Source: Winogradskyella tangerina (lineage in GTDB: Bacteria > Bacteroidota > Bacteroidia > Flavobacteriales > Flavobacteriaceae). From it: a stretch of DNA of 64,000 nucleotides. Within the stretch, counting starts at the first letter, position 1; each line of letters opens with the position of its first letter. Positions 47,162-55,856 of the stretch are shown here, in pieces. Where the stretch lies: NCBI RefSeq assembly GCF_003260205.1, contig NZ_QERF01000004.1, positions 277,525-341,524 of the forward strand, given 5' to 3'. The position numbers and the translations under genes were made by a program. Under the pieces are notes generated by a model. It was not told the DNA's origin and made no database searches. It saw nothing but the letters and a program-made list of their open reading frames with translations.

Positions 47162-47865
47162 TCTGTGATTTTGAAACTATGTATAAGTGAAATGGTTTTT
47201 GTTTTCGTATCTATCGAATTGGCCTCTAATATGGTTTCGCCATCATCTGAGATACTTAATATTAGGCCATTGGGAAAATCAATACTTTTCAATTTTAGTT
47301 TGTCTTCCGCAGCAAATATTAATGAAAAAAATCGTTCAAATAATTTTGCATTATTTACCTCAATTGTATTGTCGAAACCAAAGTTTACAGAGTCATTAGG
47401 ATCATTGCTGGGGAAAACTTCGTAAACTTCAATCGCCTTGTTAAGAATGGTTTTAGTTTCGCCAGTCGGTTCGGCTATTAATTCAAACTCCTTGCTTTCT
47501 TCGCCTAAGGGTTGAACAGGAAAGAAATTTGAAATTTCAACATTCATGTACATCTCATTCTTGCCCGAATTAAAAAATAACATCATTGTCAAGTTTTCGG
47601 TATCTAAAACAATATTTAATTCCGCGTTTTCTAACAAGGTATCATTGCCTTCAAATACTGATCTGGCTAAATCTTTGGCGAGAAAGTCGCTATCTGTCCA
47701 AAGGTATTTTCCGTCTTTATCAAAACCTACTTTTACGGTATCCACAGCGGAGCTTAGTCGTTTCGGTATAAGATATTCTACGGTGTAATCAATTTCAATA
47801 GATTTTTCCTGTGCGTGTCCGAAGACGACAAAAAATAAAATTGAAAGCGCTAAAAATTTCTTCAT
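47158..47865 (-). CDS. Secreted protein of unknown function lodged between transketolase halves
   Basis: From the ATG at 47865 the product has 235 residues. A signal peptide (MKKFLALSILFFVVFGHAQ) is followed by a beta-rich mature protein without recognised motifs (EIDYTVEYLIPKRLS, TMMLFFNSGKNEMYMNVE, FPNGLILSISDDGETILEAN). It resembles GLPGLI-type or other small periplasmic proteins of Bacteroidota only in general character. Its start is one base after the transketolase N-half stop and its end overlaps the C-half start by four bases, so it is expressed with an enzyme that acts in the cytoplasm. Confidence 0.8.
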   Translation of the reverse strand: MKKFLALSILFFVVFGHAQEKSIEIDYTVEYLIPKRLSSAVDTVKVGFDKDGKYLWTDSDFLAKDLARSVFEGNDTLLENAELNIVLDTENLTMMLFFNSGKNEMYMNVEISNFFPVQPLGEESKEFELIAEPTGETKTILNKAIEVYEVFPSNDPNDSVNFGFDNTIEVNNAKLFERFFSLIFAAEDKLKLKSIDFPNGLILSISDDGETILEANSIDTKTKTISLIHSFKITE

Positions 47866-47866
47866 A

Positions 47867-48712
47867 TTAATAGTCACCTAAGGTTTCAGAGTTTTGAGCT
47901 AATCCAATTTCCAATTGCTTGTCATTTGGAGCTTTGCCATGCCAAGCATGAGTATGCATCATAAAATCTACACCATTACCCATAACAGTTTTTAATAAAA
48001 CACATACTGGCTTACCTTTTCCTGATAGGGATTTAGCTTCAGACATACCCTCTAAAATAGATGCAATGTCATTACCCTGCTCAATTTCAACAACGGTCCA
48101 TCCAAAGGCTTCAAATTTTGCTTTCAAATTACCCATTGGTAAAACAGTATCTGTAGATCCGTCAATTTGCTGGCCATTAAGATCAATAGTTGCTATGAGA
48201 TTATCAACTTTATTACCAGCTGCGTACATGATGGCTTCCCAATTCTGACCTTCTTGTAATTCTCCGTCTCCATGAAGGCTATATACTAAATGCTTATCCT
48301 TATTGAGTTTTTTGGTCTCAGCCGCTCCAATAGCTACTGACATCCCTTGTCCTAAAGAACCAGAAGCAATTCGCACACCAGGTAAACCTTCGTGCGTTGT
48401 TGGGTGACCTTGAAGACGCGAATTTATTAGTCTGAAGGTATTCAACTCATCTACTGGGAAATATCCAGAACGTGCTAATACACTATAATATACTGGTGAA
48501 ATGTGACCATTCGATAAGAAAAACAGATCTTCACCTTTACCATCCATATCAAATCCATCATTAGTTTCCATGATTTCACTGTAGAGTGAAACAAAAAATT
48601 CAGCACAACCGAGAGAACCTCCTGGATGACCTGAATTTACTTTATGAACCATTCTCAGAATGTCTCGTCGCACCTGTGTAGTTAATGCTTCTAGCTGTTG
48701 AATATTCGGCAT
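47867..48712 (-). CDS. Transketolase, N-terminal (thiamine diphosphate-binding) subunit
   Basis: The pyrophosphate-binding half of a split transketolase, 281 residues. The TPP motif begins HGDGELQEGQNWEAIMYA and extends to the IATIDLNGQQIDG segment. HKVNSGHPGGSLGCAEF and RIASGSLGQGMSVAIGAA are substrate and cofactor loops, and HAWHGKAPND is near the C-terminus. The gene has a near-consensus promoter and heads a three-gene operon whose third gene is the C-terminal half. Split transketolases are frequent in Bacteroidota. Confidence 0.93.
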   Translation of the reverse strand: MPNIQQLEALTTQVRRDILRMVHKVNSGHPGGSLGCAEFFVSLYSEIMETNDGFDMDGKGEDLFFLSNGHISPVYYSVLARSGYFPVDELNTFRLINSRLQGHPTTHEGLPGVRIASGSLGQGMSVAIGAAETKKLNKDKHLVYSLHGDGELQEGQNWEAIMYAAGNKVDNLIATIDLNGQQIDGSTDTVLPMGNLKAKFEAFGWTVVEIEQGNDIASILEGMSEAKSLSGKGKPVCVLLKTVMGNGVDFMMHTHAWHGKAPNDKQLEIGLAQNSETLGDY

Positions 48713-48736
48713 TTTATATTGCTTAAATTAATGGCA

Positions 48737-48766
48737 CAAAAATAACATTTAAAACCCGCTTACAAA
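48737..48766 (-). promoter_or_regulatory. Promoter of the split transketolase operon
   Basis: On the minus strand, TTTG (48766-48763), 18 bp and TATTTTTG (48744-48737) fit the Bacteroidota consensus, 25 bases before the ATG. Confidence 0.65.
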
Positions 48767-48851
48767 AGCTGAATGAAGTCACTTATCAACGATTTTTATG
48801 ATTTGCTAACAATTTTAATTTTAATTAAGATATGAATGTTTAAGAGTTAAT

Positions 48852-48859
48852 TATATTTG
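48852..48859 (+). promoter_or_regulatory. Promoter -7 element of tgt
   Basis: TATATTTG matches TAnnTTTG and lies 17 bases before the tgt ATG. The -33 element is not evident. Confidence 0.4.
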
Positions 48860-48876
48860 CCAGCAGACTTACTTTT

Positions 48877-50007
48877 ATGAAATTTAAACGCTTAGCAAAA
48901 GATAAGGAAACTAAAGCTAGAGCTGGTACAATAACTACTGATCATGGAGTCATTGAGACTCCTATTTTTATGCCTGTAGGAACAGTTGCTTCCGTAAAAG
49001 GTGTACATCAGCGCGAGCTAAAAAATGATATTAATCCAGATATTATTTTGGGTAATACTTATCATTTGTACTTGAGACCAAAAACTCCAATTTTAGAACA
49101 GGCAGGTGGATTGCATAAGTTTATGAATTGGGACCGTAATATCTTAACAGATTCGGGTGGTTATCAGGTGTACTCATTATCGGCCAACAGGAAGATCAAA
49201 GAAGAAGGCGTAAAATTTAGATCACATATCGATGGGAGTTACCATGTTTTCACCCCAGAAAATGTAATGGAAGTACAGCGTAGTATAGGTGCTGATATTA
49301 TCATGGCTTTTGATGAATGCACGCCTTATCCATGCGATTACAATTATGCTAAGCGATCGATGCATATGACCCATCGCTGGTTAGAGCGTTGCTTAACGCA
49401 CTTGAAAAAAACACCATTCAAGTATGATTATGAGCAAACATTCTTTCCGATTGTTCAAGGAAGTACCTATAAAGATCTAAGACAGCAATCTGCAGAATAT
49501 ATTGCCAATGTTGGTGCAGAAGGTAATGCAATTGGTGGTTTGTCGGTTGGAGAACCAGCTGAAGAGATGTATGCCATGACCGATATAGTTTGCGATATTT
49601 TACCTGAAGACAAACCACGTTATCTTATGGGTGTAGGAACTCCAATAAATATTTTAGAAAATATAGCGTTAGGAGTAGACATGTTCGATTGCGTGATGCC
49701 AACACGTAATGCCAGAAATGGCATGTTGTTTACAGCACACGGTACCATAAATATTAAGAACAAGAAATGGGAAGATGATTTCTCACCAATAGATGAAATG
49801 GGTATTACCTATGTAGATACAGATTACAGCAAGGCCTACCTTAAGCATCTATTTACGGTGAATGAGTTGTTAGGTAAACAAATAGCAACCATTCATAATC
49901 TCGGATTTTATTTATGGTTAGTACGTGAAGCCAGAAAACATATTATTGCTGGTGATTTTGGTGCATGGAAAAACAAAATGGTAAAACAAATGGATAACAG
50001 GTTATAG
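48877..50007 (+). CDS. tgt: tRNA-guanine transglycosylase, lacking the usual zinc-site cysteines
   Basis: Tgt exchanges guanine-34 of GUN-anticodon tRNAs for the queuosine precursor preQ1. The TIM-barrel motifs are present: ILGNTYHLYLRPKTP, LTDSGGYQVYSL with the catalytic aspartate, GGLSVGEP, RYLMGVGTP and the nucleophile region MFDCVMPTRNARNG. In typical enzymes a CxCxxC-x25-H zinc site follows. Here the aligned positions are G309, T311 and D314 in DEMGITYVDTDYSKAYL, and only H340 (IHNLGFY) remains. The protein is 376 residues and otherwise complete. Confidence 0.93.
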   Translation: MKFKRLAKDKETKARAGTITTDHGVIETPIFMPVGTVASVKGVHQRELKNDINPDIILGNTYHLYLRPKTPILEQAGGLHKFMNWDRNILTDSGGYQVYSLSANRKIKEEGVKFRSHIDGSYHVFTPENVMEVQRSIGADIIMAFDECTPYPCDYNYAKRSMHMTHRWLERCLTHLKKTPFKYDYEQTFFPIVQGSTYKDLRQQSAEYIANVGAEGNAIGGLSVGEPAEEMYAMTDIVCDILPEDKPRYLMGVGTPINILENIALGVDMFDCVMPTRNARNGMLFTAHGTINIKNKKWEDDFSPIDEMGITYVDTDYSKAYLKHLFTVNELLGKQIATIHNLGFYLWLVREARKHIIAGDFGAWKNKMVKQMDNRL

Positions 50008-50010
50008 ATA

Positions 50011-51087
50011 GTGAAGATTTTAGATTGGTACATACTAAAAAGATATCTGTTTACATTTTTAATGATGTTGCTTTTATTTATTCCTATCGGAATAACAGTA
50101 GACCTCGCTGAGAAAGTTGGCAAGATCCTTGAAAATAAAGCACCATTTGGTGAAGTATCACTGTATTATTTAGACTTCACTGTTTATTTTGCAAATCTCT
50201 TATTACCAATATTTCTGTTTTTGTCGGTCATTTGGTTTACTTCCAAACTGGCAAATAATACCGAGATCGTGGCGTTTTTGAGCTCAGGCGTTTCATTCTC
50301 TAGATTTTTGAGACCCTATATAATTGGAGCAACGATCATTGCTATCTTGGCCTTAGTGCTAGGTATGTTTTTAGCGCCTATTGCGAGTCAAGGATTTAAT
50401 GAGTTTAAATTTACTTATCTCAAAAAAAATAAGAAAATTCAAAAAACGCGAGATGTTTATCAACAAATAAACGACAACGATTATATCTATGTAAGTAGCT
50501 TTTCACCCGCGCAAAAATATGGTCAAAATTTCACATACGAACATTTTGAGGGCAACGAGTTGAAGTATAAAATTTTTGCTGATAATATCCGATTTATAGA
50601 AGAAGACAGCTCTTACAGACTTACTTCTTACGTTAAAAGAACTTTTGAAAATGGTAAGGAAATCGTTGAAAAAGAACGACGAAAAAATATGATCTTTCCT
50701 TTTGAACTTGAAGATCTTACGCCTGTAGAATACGCTGCTGAAACAAAATCTTACTTTGAGTTGCTCGAATTTATTGAGGCTGAAAAGCGACGAGGTTCGC
50801 CTAACATAGGGCGCTACGAAGTAGTTTTACTTAAAAAGTGGAGTATACCGGTTTCTATATTTATTCTTACTATTATCGGCGTGGCCGTCTCATCTATTAA
50901 ACGCCGTGGTGGTATGGGTATTAATCTAGCATTCGGAATTACAATTGCCATGATTTATGTCTTTTTCGATAAGATATTTGGCGTTATGGCTGAACAATCT
51001 AATTTTCCTCCAATAGTTGCCGTTTGGTTACCTAATCTTTTATTTGGTATTTTAGCTGTATACCTTCTAAAGAATGCCAAACGCTAG
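50011..51087 (+). CDS. LptF/LptG family permease (lipopolysaccharide export)
   Basis: An inner-membrane component of the Lpt transporter that extracts lipopolysaccharide toward the outer membrane. Membrane helices lie at about 8-30, 50-75, 95-120, then near 275-300, 305-325 and 335-355, enclosing a periplasmic beta-jellyroll domain (RDVYQQINDNDYIYVSSFSP, RLTSYVKRTFENGKE). KILDWYILKRYLFTFLMM is the typical YjgP/YjgQ N-terminus. The start is GTG at 50011, three bases after the tgt stop. A single LptF/G gene is seen here, so its partner must be elsewhere. Confidence 0.9.
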   Translation: MKILDWYILKRYLFTFLMMLLLFIPIGITVDLAEKVGKILENKAPFGEVSLYYLDFTVYFANLLLPIFLFLSVIWFTSKLANNTEIVAFLSSGVSFSRFLRPYIIGATIIAILALVLGMFLAPIASQGFNEFKFTYLKKNKKIQKTRDVYQQINDNDYIYVSSFSPAQKYGQNFTYEHFEGNELKYKIFADNIRFIEEDSSYRLTSYVKRTFENGKEIVEKERRKNMIFPFELEDLTPVEYAAETKSYFELLEFIEAEKRRGSPNIGRYEVVLLKKWSIPVSIFILTIIGVAVSSIKRRGGMGINLAFGITIAMIYVFFDKIFGVMAEQSNFPPIVAVWLPNLLFGILAVYLLKNAKR

Positions 51088-51982
51088 ATTAAAGGATTAT
51101 CTTCATTTACATTTTCTGGTATTTATTGCTGGTTTCACAGCAATCTTAGGAAAAAAGATCACTATTGGTGCAAGTGAATTGGTTTGGTTTAGAATGGCTA
51201 TAGCGGCGGTTTTGATGTTTATATACATTAAAATTATAAGGCTAAATATCAAAGTTTCCCGAAAGACGATCTTACAGTTTTCAGCAGCTGGCGTGATTAT
51301 CGCCTTGCATTGGATTACTTTTTTTGAATCGATTAAGCAGTCTAATGTTTCTATAGCCCTAGCTATGTTTTCTTCAGGGGCATTTTTTGCATCATTTATT
51401 GAACCTATATTTTTTAAACGACGAATATTACTTTATGAAATTCTGTTCGGACTAATTGTTATTGCAGGTGTATTTTTAATTACAAGTAGTGAATTGAAAT
51501 ATCTAAATGGTATTATTTTAGGATTACTTTCCGCTTTGTTTTCAACATTATTTGCTGTTGTTAACGGACGGTTTATTGAACGCTACAATGCTACGGTGAT
51601 CTCGTTTTACGAATTTATCAGCGGGGTTCTATTTTTAAGTTTGTTCATATACTTTTCTGGTATTCAATTCAACGCTGAATTCTTTACACTTTCAAAAATG
51701 GATTGGATATATATATTCATTTTGGCGTCCGTTTGTACAGCCTATGCATTTATTGGAGCAGTAGAAGTCATGAGATACATCAGTCCGTTTACAGTAATTT
51801 TAAGCTATAATCTCGAACCAATTTACGGTATCATATTAGCACTTATAATATTTCCAGAGTCCGAAAAAATGTCATCGCAATTCTATATTGGTGCCGGACT
51901 GATTATACTAACAGTGGTTATGGATGCCGTGTTAAAAAACAATAAAAAGCGAAAACGTAAAAGGGCGAGTATTACCAATTAA
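51074..51982 (+). CDS. DMT-superfamily (EamA) transporter
   Basis: A 302-residue inner-membrane protein of about ten helices with two EamA repeats. The first spans about 5-135 (FIAGFTAILGKKITIGASELVWFR, AALHWITFFESIKQSNVSIA-like region) and the second about 145-290 (AYAFIGAVEVMRYISPFTVILSYNLEPIYG). The C-terminus is strongly basic. Members export amino acids or metabolites, and the substrate is unknown. It overlaps the LptF/G gene by 14 bases, indicating translational coupling. Confidence 0.88.
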   Translation: MPNARLKDYLHLHFLVFIAGFTAILGKKITIGASELVWFRMAIAAVLMFIYIKIIRLNIKVSRKTILQFSAAGVIIALHWITFFESIKQSNVSIALAMFSSGAFFASFIEPIFFKRRILLYEILFGLIVIAGVFLITSSELKYLNGIILGLLSALFSTLFAVVNGRFIERYNATVISFYEFISGVLFLSLFIYFSGIQFNAEFFTLSKMDWIYIFILASVCTAYAFIGAVEVMRYISPFTVILSYNLEPIYGIILALIIFPESEKMSSQFYIGAGLIILTVVMDAVLKNNKKRKRKRASITN

Positions 51983-51988
51983 AGTTTA

Positions 51989-51996
51989 TATATTTG
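51989..51996 (+). promoter_or_regulatory. Promoter -7 element of accA
   Basis: TATATTTG matches TAnnTTTG and lies 35 bases before the accA ATG. No good -33 element is visible. Confidence 0.4.
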
Positions 51997-52031
51997 TAAA
52001 CTGAACTAACTAAAAAACGATTTCAAATTGT

Positions 52032-52985
52032 ATGGAATATTTAGAGTTTGAATTACCCATAAAAGAATTAGAAGATCAGCTTGAAAAGTGCCAAATTATT
52101 GGCGAAGAAAGTGATGTTGATGTAACAGAAACTTGCAAGCAAATCGAGAAAAAACTCGCAGAAACAAAGAAGGATATATACAAAAATCTTACAGCTTGGC
52201 AACGTGTTCAGTTGTCGCGCCATCCTAATAGACCATATACACTAGATCATATTCAGGCACTTTGCGGTGATTCTTTTTTAGAATTACACGGTGACAGAAA
52301 TGTGAAAGACGATAAAGCAATGATTGGAGGCCTTGGTAAGATAGGTGATCAAACCTATATGTTTATCGGTCAACAAAAAGGATATAATACGAAGACAAGA
52401 CAATACCGTAACTTCGGAATGTCTAATCCTGAAGGTTATCGCAAGGCCTTAAGATTAATGAAGTCTGCCGAGAAATTTGGTATTCCAGTAGTCACATTGA
52501 TCGACACTCCAGGTGCATACCCCGGCTTGGAAGCTGAAGAACGCGGACAAGGTGAAGCTATTGCAAGAAATATTCTTGAAATGACACGATTAAAAGTACC
52601 AATCATCACTGTAATTATTGGTGAAGGTGCTTCAGGAGGTGCTTTAGGGATAGGTGTAGGAGATAGAGTTTTAATGCTAGAAAACACATGGTATTCAGTG
52701 ATCTCTCCAGAATCTTGTTCTTCCATTTTATGGAGAAGCTGGGAATATAAAGAGCAAGCTGCAGAAGCCTTAAAGTTAACAGCCAAAGACATGAAGCGCA
52801 TGAAGCTAGTTGATCAAATCGTTAAAGAACCGTTAGGTGGAGCTCATACAGATCGAGAAAAAACATTTTTAGCGGTTAAGGATGCTATTGTAAAATCTTA
52901 CGAAGATTTAAAAAACTTATCACCAACAGATTTAGTAACCCAGCGTATGGATAAATATGCTCAGATGGGGGTATTTAAAGACTAA
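52032..52985 (+). CDS. accA: Acetyl-CoA carboxylase carboxyltransferase subunit alpha
   Basis: AccA, with AccD, transfers carboxyl groups from biotin to acetyl-CoA to make malonyl-CoA for fatty-acid synthesis. The 317-residue protein shows the N-terminal helical region and the crotonase-like core: [69 protein letters not shown] and [20 protein letters not shown]. It is monocistronic, with a terminator right after it. accD is not in this window. Confidence 0.96.
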   Translation: MEYLEFELPIKELEDQLEKCQIIGEESDVDVTETCKQIEKKLAETKKDIYKNLTAWQRVQLSRHPNRPYTLDHIQALCGDSFLELHGDRNVKDDKAMIGGLGKIGDQTYMFIGQQKGYNTKTRQYRNFGMSNPEGYRKALRLMKSAEKFGIPVVTLIDTPGAYPGLEAEERGQGEAIARNILEMTRLKVPIITVIIGEGASGGALGIGVGDRVLMLENTWYSVISPESCSSILWRSWEYKEQAAEALKLTAKDMKRMKLVDQIVKEPLGGAHTDREKTFLAVKDAIVKSYEDLKNLSPTDLVTQRMDKYAQMGVFKD

Positions 52986-53007
52986 ATCCACTAGATATAA
53001 GCGAACT

Positions 53008-53041
53008 AAAAAAACCGAAGTTATGGCTTCGGTTTTTTTTA
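53008..53041 (+). terminator. Terminator after accA
   Basis: AAACCGAAG (53012-53020) pairs with CTTCGGTTT (53027-53035) around a 6-base loop and is followed by a T-run. Confidence 0.88.
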
Positions 53042-53140
53042 CGGTTATTAACACTAAAAGTTAGTTATTAACAGTTATATTGTTAAAGACCTGTTGAGAT
53101 TGAACAGGTGCAATGATGCCGTTCATCGATACTATTTAGT

Positions 53141-53148
53141 TACATTTG
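53141..53148 (+). promoter_or_regulatory. Promoter -7 element immediately upstream of dnaB
   Basis: TACATTTG matches TAnnTTTG and ends six bases before the ATG, which would leave almost no 5' untranslated region. No -33 element is clear. Confidence 0.45.
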
Positions 53149-53154
53149 TTACTT

Positions 53155-54687
53155 ATGAAACAACCCAATCCAGTACAAGGCTACAAAGTCGATAAAAGCA
53201 CCCTCATTAGTTTAGAGAAGGGTAAAATACCTCCTCAAGCACTTGATTTAGAGGAAGTTGTACTCGGGGCAATGATGATTGATAAGAAAGGGGTTGATGA
53301 GGTTATTGATATTTTAAGTCCAGATGCTTTTTACCTAGAAAAGCACAAATTCATTTTTGAGGCTATTTTCAAATTATTTGAAAACAGTGAGCCTATTGAC
53401 TTATTAACGGTTTCTAGCCAATTAAAGAAAGATGAAAAGCTCGATGTCATAGGTGGTGATTTTTACCTCATTTCTTTAACGCAACGCGTGTCGTCATCGG
53501 CGCATATTGAGTTTCATGCCAGAATTATTCTTCAAAAGTATATTCAGCGAAGTTTAATCAAAATTTCAAACGAAATAATTGAGGAAGCTTACGATGAAAC
53601 CAAGGATGTTTTCGACCTTCTAGATAATGCAGAAGCCAAATTGTACGAAGTAACTCAAGGTAACGTCAAGAAATCTACTGAGACTGCGCAAAGTTTGGTA
53701 ATTCAGGCTAAAAAGAAGATTGAAGAAATTTCAAACAAGGAAGGCCTAAGTGGAATTCCGTCTGGTTTCGATAAACTCGATAAGTTAACATCTGGTTGGC
53801 AGCCTTCAGATTTGGTTATTGTTGCTGCACGTCCTGGTATGGGTAAAACTGCCATGACGCTTACCATGGCCAGAAATATTGCCGTAAATAGCAATATTCC
53901 GGTGGCGTTCTTTTCATTGGAAATGTCTTCGGTACAGTTGATTACGCGATTAATTTCAAGTGAAACTGGCTTATCTTCAGAAAAATTAAGAACTGGACGT
54001 CTAGAAAAACACGAATGGGAACAACTCAATGTGAAGGTGAAAACTCTTGAAAAAGCACCTTTGTTTATTGATGATACACCTTCACTTTCAATTTTCGATC
54101 TTAGAGCTAAAGCACGTCGATTAGCTTCGCAATATGGTATTAAACTGATCGTAATTGATTACTTACAATTAATGACAGCTGGCGGAAGTATGAAAGGAGG
54201 GAATCGTGAGCAAGAGATTTCTACGATTTCGCGTAACCTTAAGGCTCTAGCGAAAGAACTGAATGTGCCAGTTATAGCACTTTCTCAGTTATCGCGTGCT
54301 GTTGAAACACGTGGAGGAAGTAAGCGTCCATTACTATCAGATTTACGTGAATCTGGAGCCATTGAGCAAGATGCCGATATCGTATCTTTCATCTACAGAC
54401 CAGAATATTATAAGATTGATGAATGGGATGACGAGGAGCGATCGCCAACAGAGGGACAGGCAGAATTCATCGTGGCAAAACATAGAAATGGTGGTTTAGA
54501 AAATATTAGATTGAAATTCATCGGTCACTTAGGTAAGTTCGATAATTTAGATGATTTTGATACACCGTTTGGTGAATTCCATTCTAAAATGAATGCTGCT
54601 GCCAACGACGATACCTTCAAGCCTGATTCTTTCCCTGACCCTTCTGACGCCTTTGATGCGCCAGCAGACGATGACGTACCATTTTAA
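53155..54687 (+). CDS. dnaB: Replicative DNA helicase DnaB
   Basis: DnaB is the hexameric 5'-3' helicase at the replication fork. The N-terminal domain (about 20-130: PPQALDLEEVVLGAMMIDKKGVDEV) binds primase, and the RecA-like domain has Walker A ARPGMGKTAMTL, Walker B LIVIDYLQLMT, the ALSQLSRAVE motif and DLRESGAIEQDADIV. No intein interrupts it. From the ATG at 53155 it has 510 residues; an in-frame TTG at 53146 lies inside the -7 element. The acidic C-terminal tail ending DVPF resembles tails that bind partner proteins. Confidence 0.96.
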   Translation: MKQPNPVQGYKVDKSTLISLEKGKIPPQALDLEEVVLGAMMIDKKGVDEVIDILSPDAFYLEKHKFIFEAIFKLFENSEPIDLLTVSSQLKKDEKLDVIGGDFYLISLTQRVSSSAHIEFHARIILQKYIQRSLIKISNEIIEEAYDETKDVFDLLDNAEAKLYEVTQGNVKKSTETAQSLVIQAKKKIEEISNKEGLSGIPSGFDKLDKLTSGWQPSDLVIVAARPGMGKTAMTLTMARNIAVNSNIPVAFFSLEMSSVQLITRLISSETGLSSEKLRTGRLEKHEWEQLNVKVKTLEKAPLFIDDTPSLSIFDLRAKARRLASQYGIKLIVIDYLQLMTAGGSMKGGNREQEISTISRNLKALAKELNVPVIALSQLSRAVETRGGSKRPLLSDLRESGAIEQDADIVSFIYRPEYYKIDEWDDEERSPTEGQAEFIVAKHRNGGLENIRLKFIGHLGKFDNLDDFDTPFGEFHSKMNAAANDDTFKPDSFPDPSDAFDAPADDDVPF

Positions 54688-54759
54688 CAGCAATTTAAAG
54701 TTTTCAAACCTCTTTTTTGACGTATCTTTACAGTTCGCTATTTCAACGCAAATTGCCTC

Positions 54760-55800
54760 ATGCTAGATCAAAGACGTACCACAAATATTTTATTGTTAAT
54801 TATTGCAATTCCTTTAGTGTTTTATTTACTAAAGATCTTGTCCTTTATATTTATCCCGCTCATTTTCTCAATGTTCATTGCACTTTTATTTTTACCCTTA
54901 ATGCGATGGTTAGGAAGAAGAAATGTGCCTAAATATATCAGTATTGTTATCGTTTTATTACTTGTAGCCGGTGGTTTGAAGTTGGGTATTGAACTAATTC
55001 AATTGTCGAGTAAGGAGATACTAGCTACAAAATCTGAATTTATTCCTAAGGCCGAAGTAAAACTAACTGATCTAAGACTTTATGTCTCTGAAAGCTTTGG
55101 GATAGAATTTGAACAGGACGCCAATTTGCTGACTTCCTTTTTTGAAAAGGAAAACTTAGGAACTACGATCGGTTATCTTCGAAAATTTATCACTATGCTT
55201 TTGATGACGGCATTTTTCGTTGTTCTATGGCTAGCTGAATCCATTAATGTTCACAAGCTATTAAATAACACGATCTTAAAACAAAAGCACACTTCTATAA
55301 AGGCTTTTATGAAAATTGAAAAAGACCTTATAAAATTTATCAAAGTGAAGGTTTTGGTTAGTGCGCTTACAGGATTATTCACAGGATTAATGTGTGTATT
55401 CTTCGATGTGAGCTTCCCAATATTCTGGGGTTTATTTGCTTTTGCGATCAATTTTGTGCAGATGGTAGGTTCATTCATTTCAGTAATATTACTTTCAATT
55501 TTCGCATTGGTCGAGTTAGACCCGTCGAGCACTTTATTATTCTTTATTCTCGCAATAACCTTAGTGCAGGTCGTATTTGGTGCAATTCTCGAACCAATTT
55601 TTATGGGTAAATCTTTCTCCATAAATATTATTGCAGTTCTTGTGATGTTAATGTTTTGGGGCTTTTTATGGGGCATTCCGGGATTAATTATGGCAATACC
55701 AATTACGGTTTTCATGAAAATTATTCTCGAGCAATTTCCTAGCACTAAGATTATTGCCAGCCTTTTATCGGGCAAGGAAACACAAATCGAAAAACTTTAA
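54760..55800 (+). CDS. AI-2E family transporter (PerM-like)
   Basis: A 346-residue inner-membrane protein with about eight helices: two pairs near the N-terminus, a soluble stretch at about 75-140, and the C-terminal block with FWGLFAFAINFVQMVGSFIS, LEPIFMGKSFSINIIAVLVMLMFWGFLWGIPGLIMAIPITVFMKI, the family hallmark. Members include TqsA and PerM permeases and Na+/H+ antiporters, and the substrate cannot be deduced. A promoter-like TATCTTTA precedes it. Confidence 0.88.
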   Translation: MLDQRRTTNILLLIIAIPLVFYLLKILSFIFIPLIFSMFIALLFLPLMRWLGRRNVPKYISIVIVLLLVAGGLKLGIELIQLSSKEILATKSEFIPKAEVKLTDLRLYVSESFGIEFEQDANLLTSFFEKENLGTTIGYLRKFITMLLMTAFFVVLWLAESINVHKLLNNTILKQKHTSIKAFMKIEKDLIKFIKVKVLVSALTGLFTGLMCVFFDVSFPIFWGLFAFAINFVQMVGSFISVILLSIFALVELDPSSTLLFFILAITLVQVVFGAILEPIFMGKSFSINIIAVLVMLMFWGFLWGIPGLIMAIPITVFMKIILEQFPSTKIIASLLSGKETQIEKL

Positions 55801-55856
55801 TCAACTTCATTTTTTGACTCTGATTTTTAAGTATCTTTCTGCTTAAAATTTAGAGT

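Noticed and set aside
53155..54687. Possible intein or duplicated module in dnaB
   Set aside because: The helicase motifs are continuous at normal spacing, and no insertion is present.
55251..55775. 174-codon minus-strand ORF inside the AI-2E transporter gene
   Set aside because: It is the antisense shadow of the conserved transporter, with low-complexity composition.
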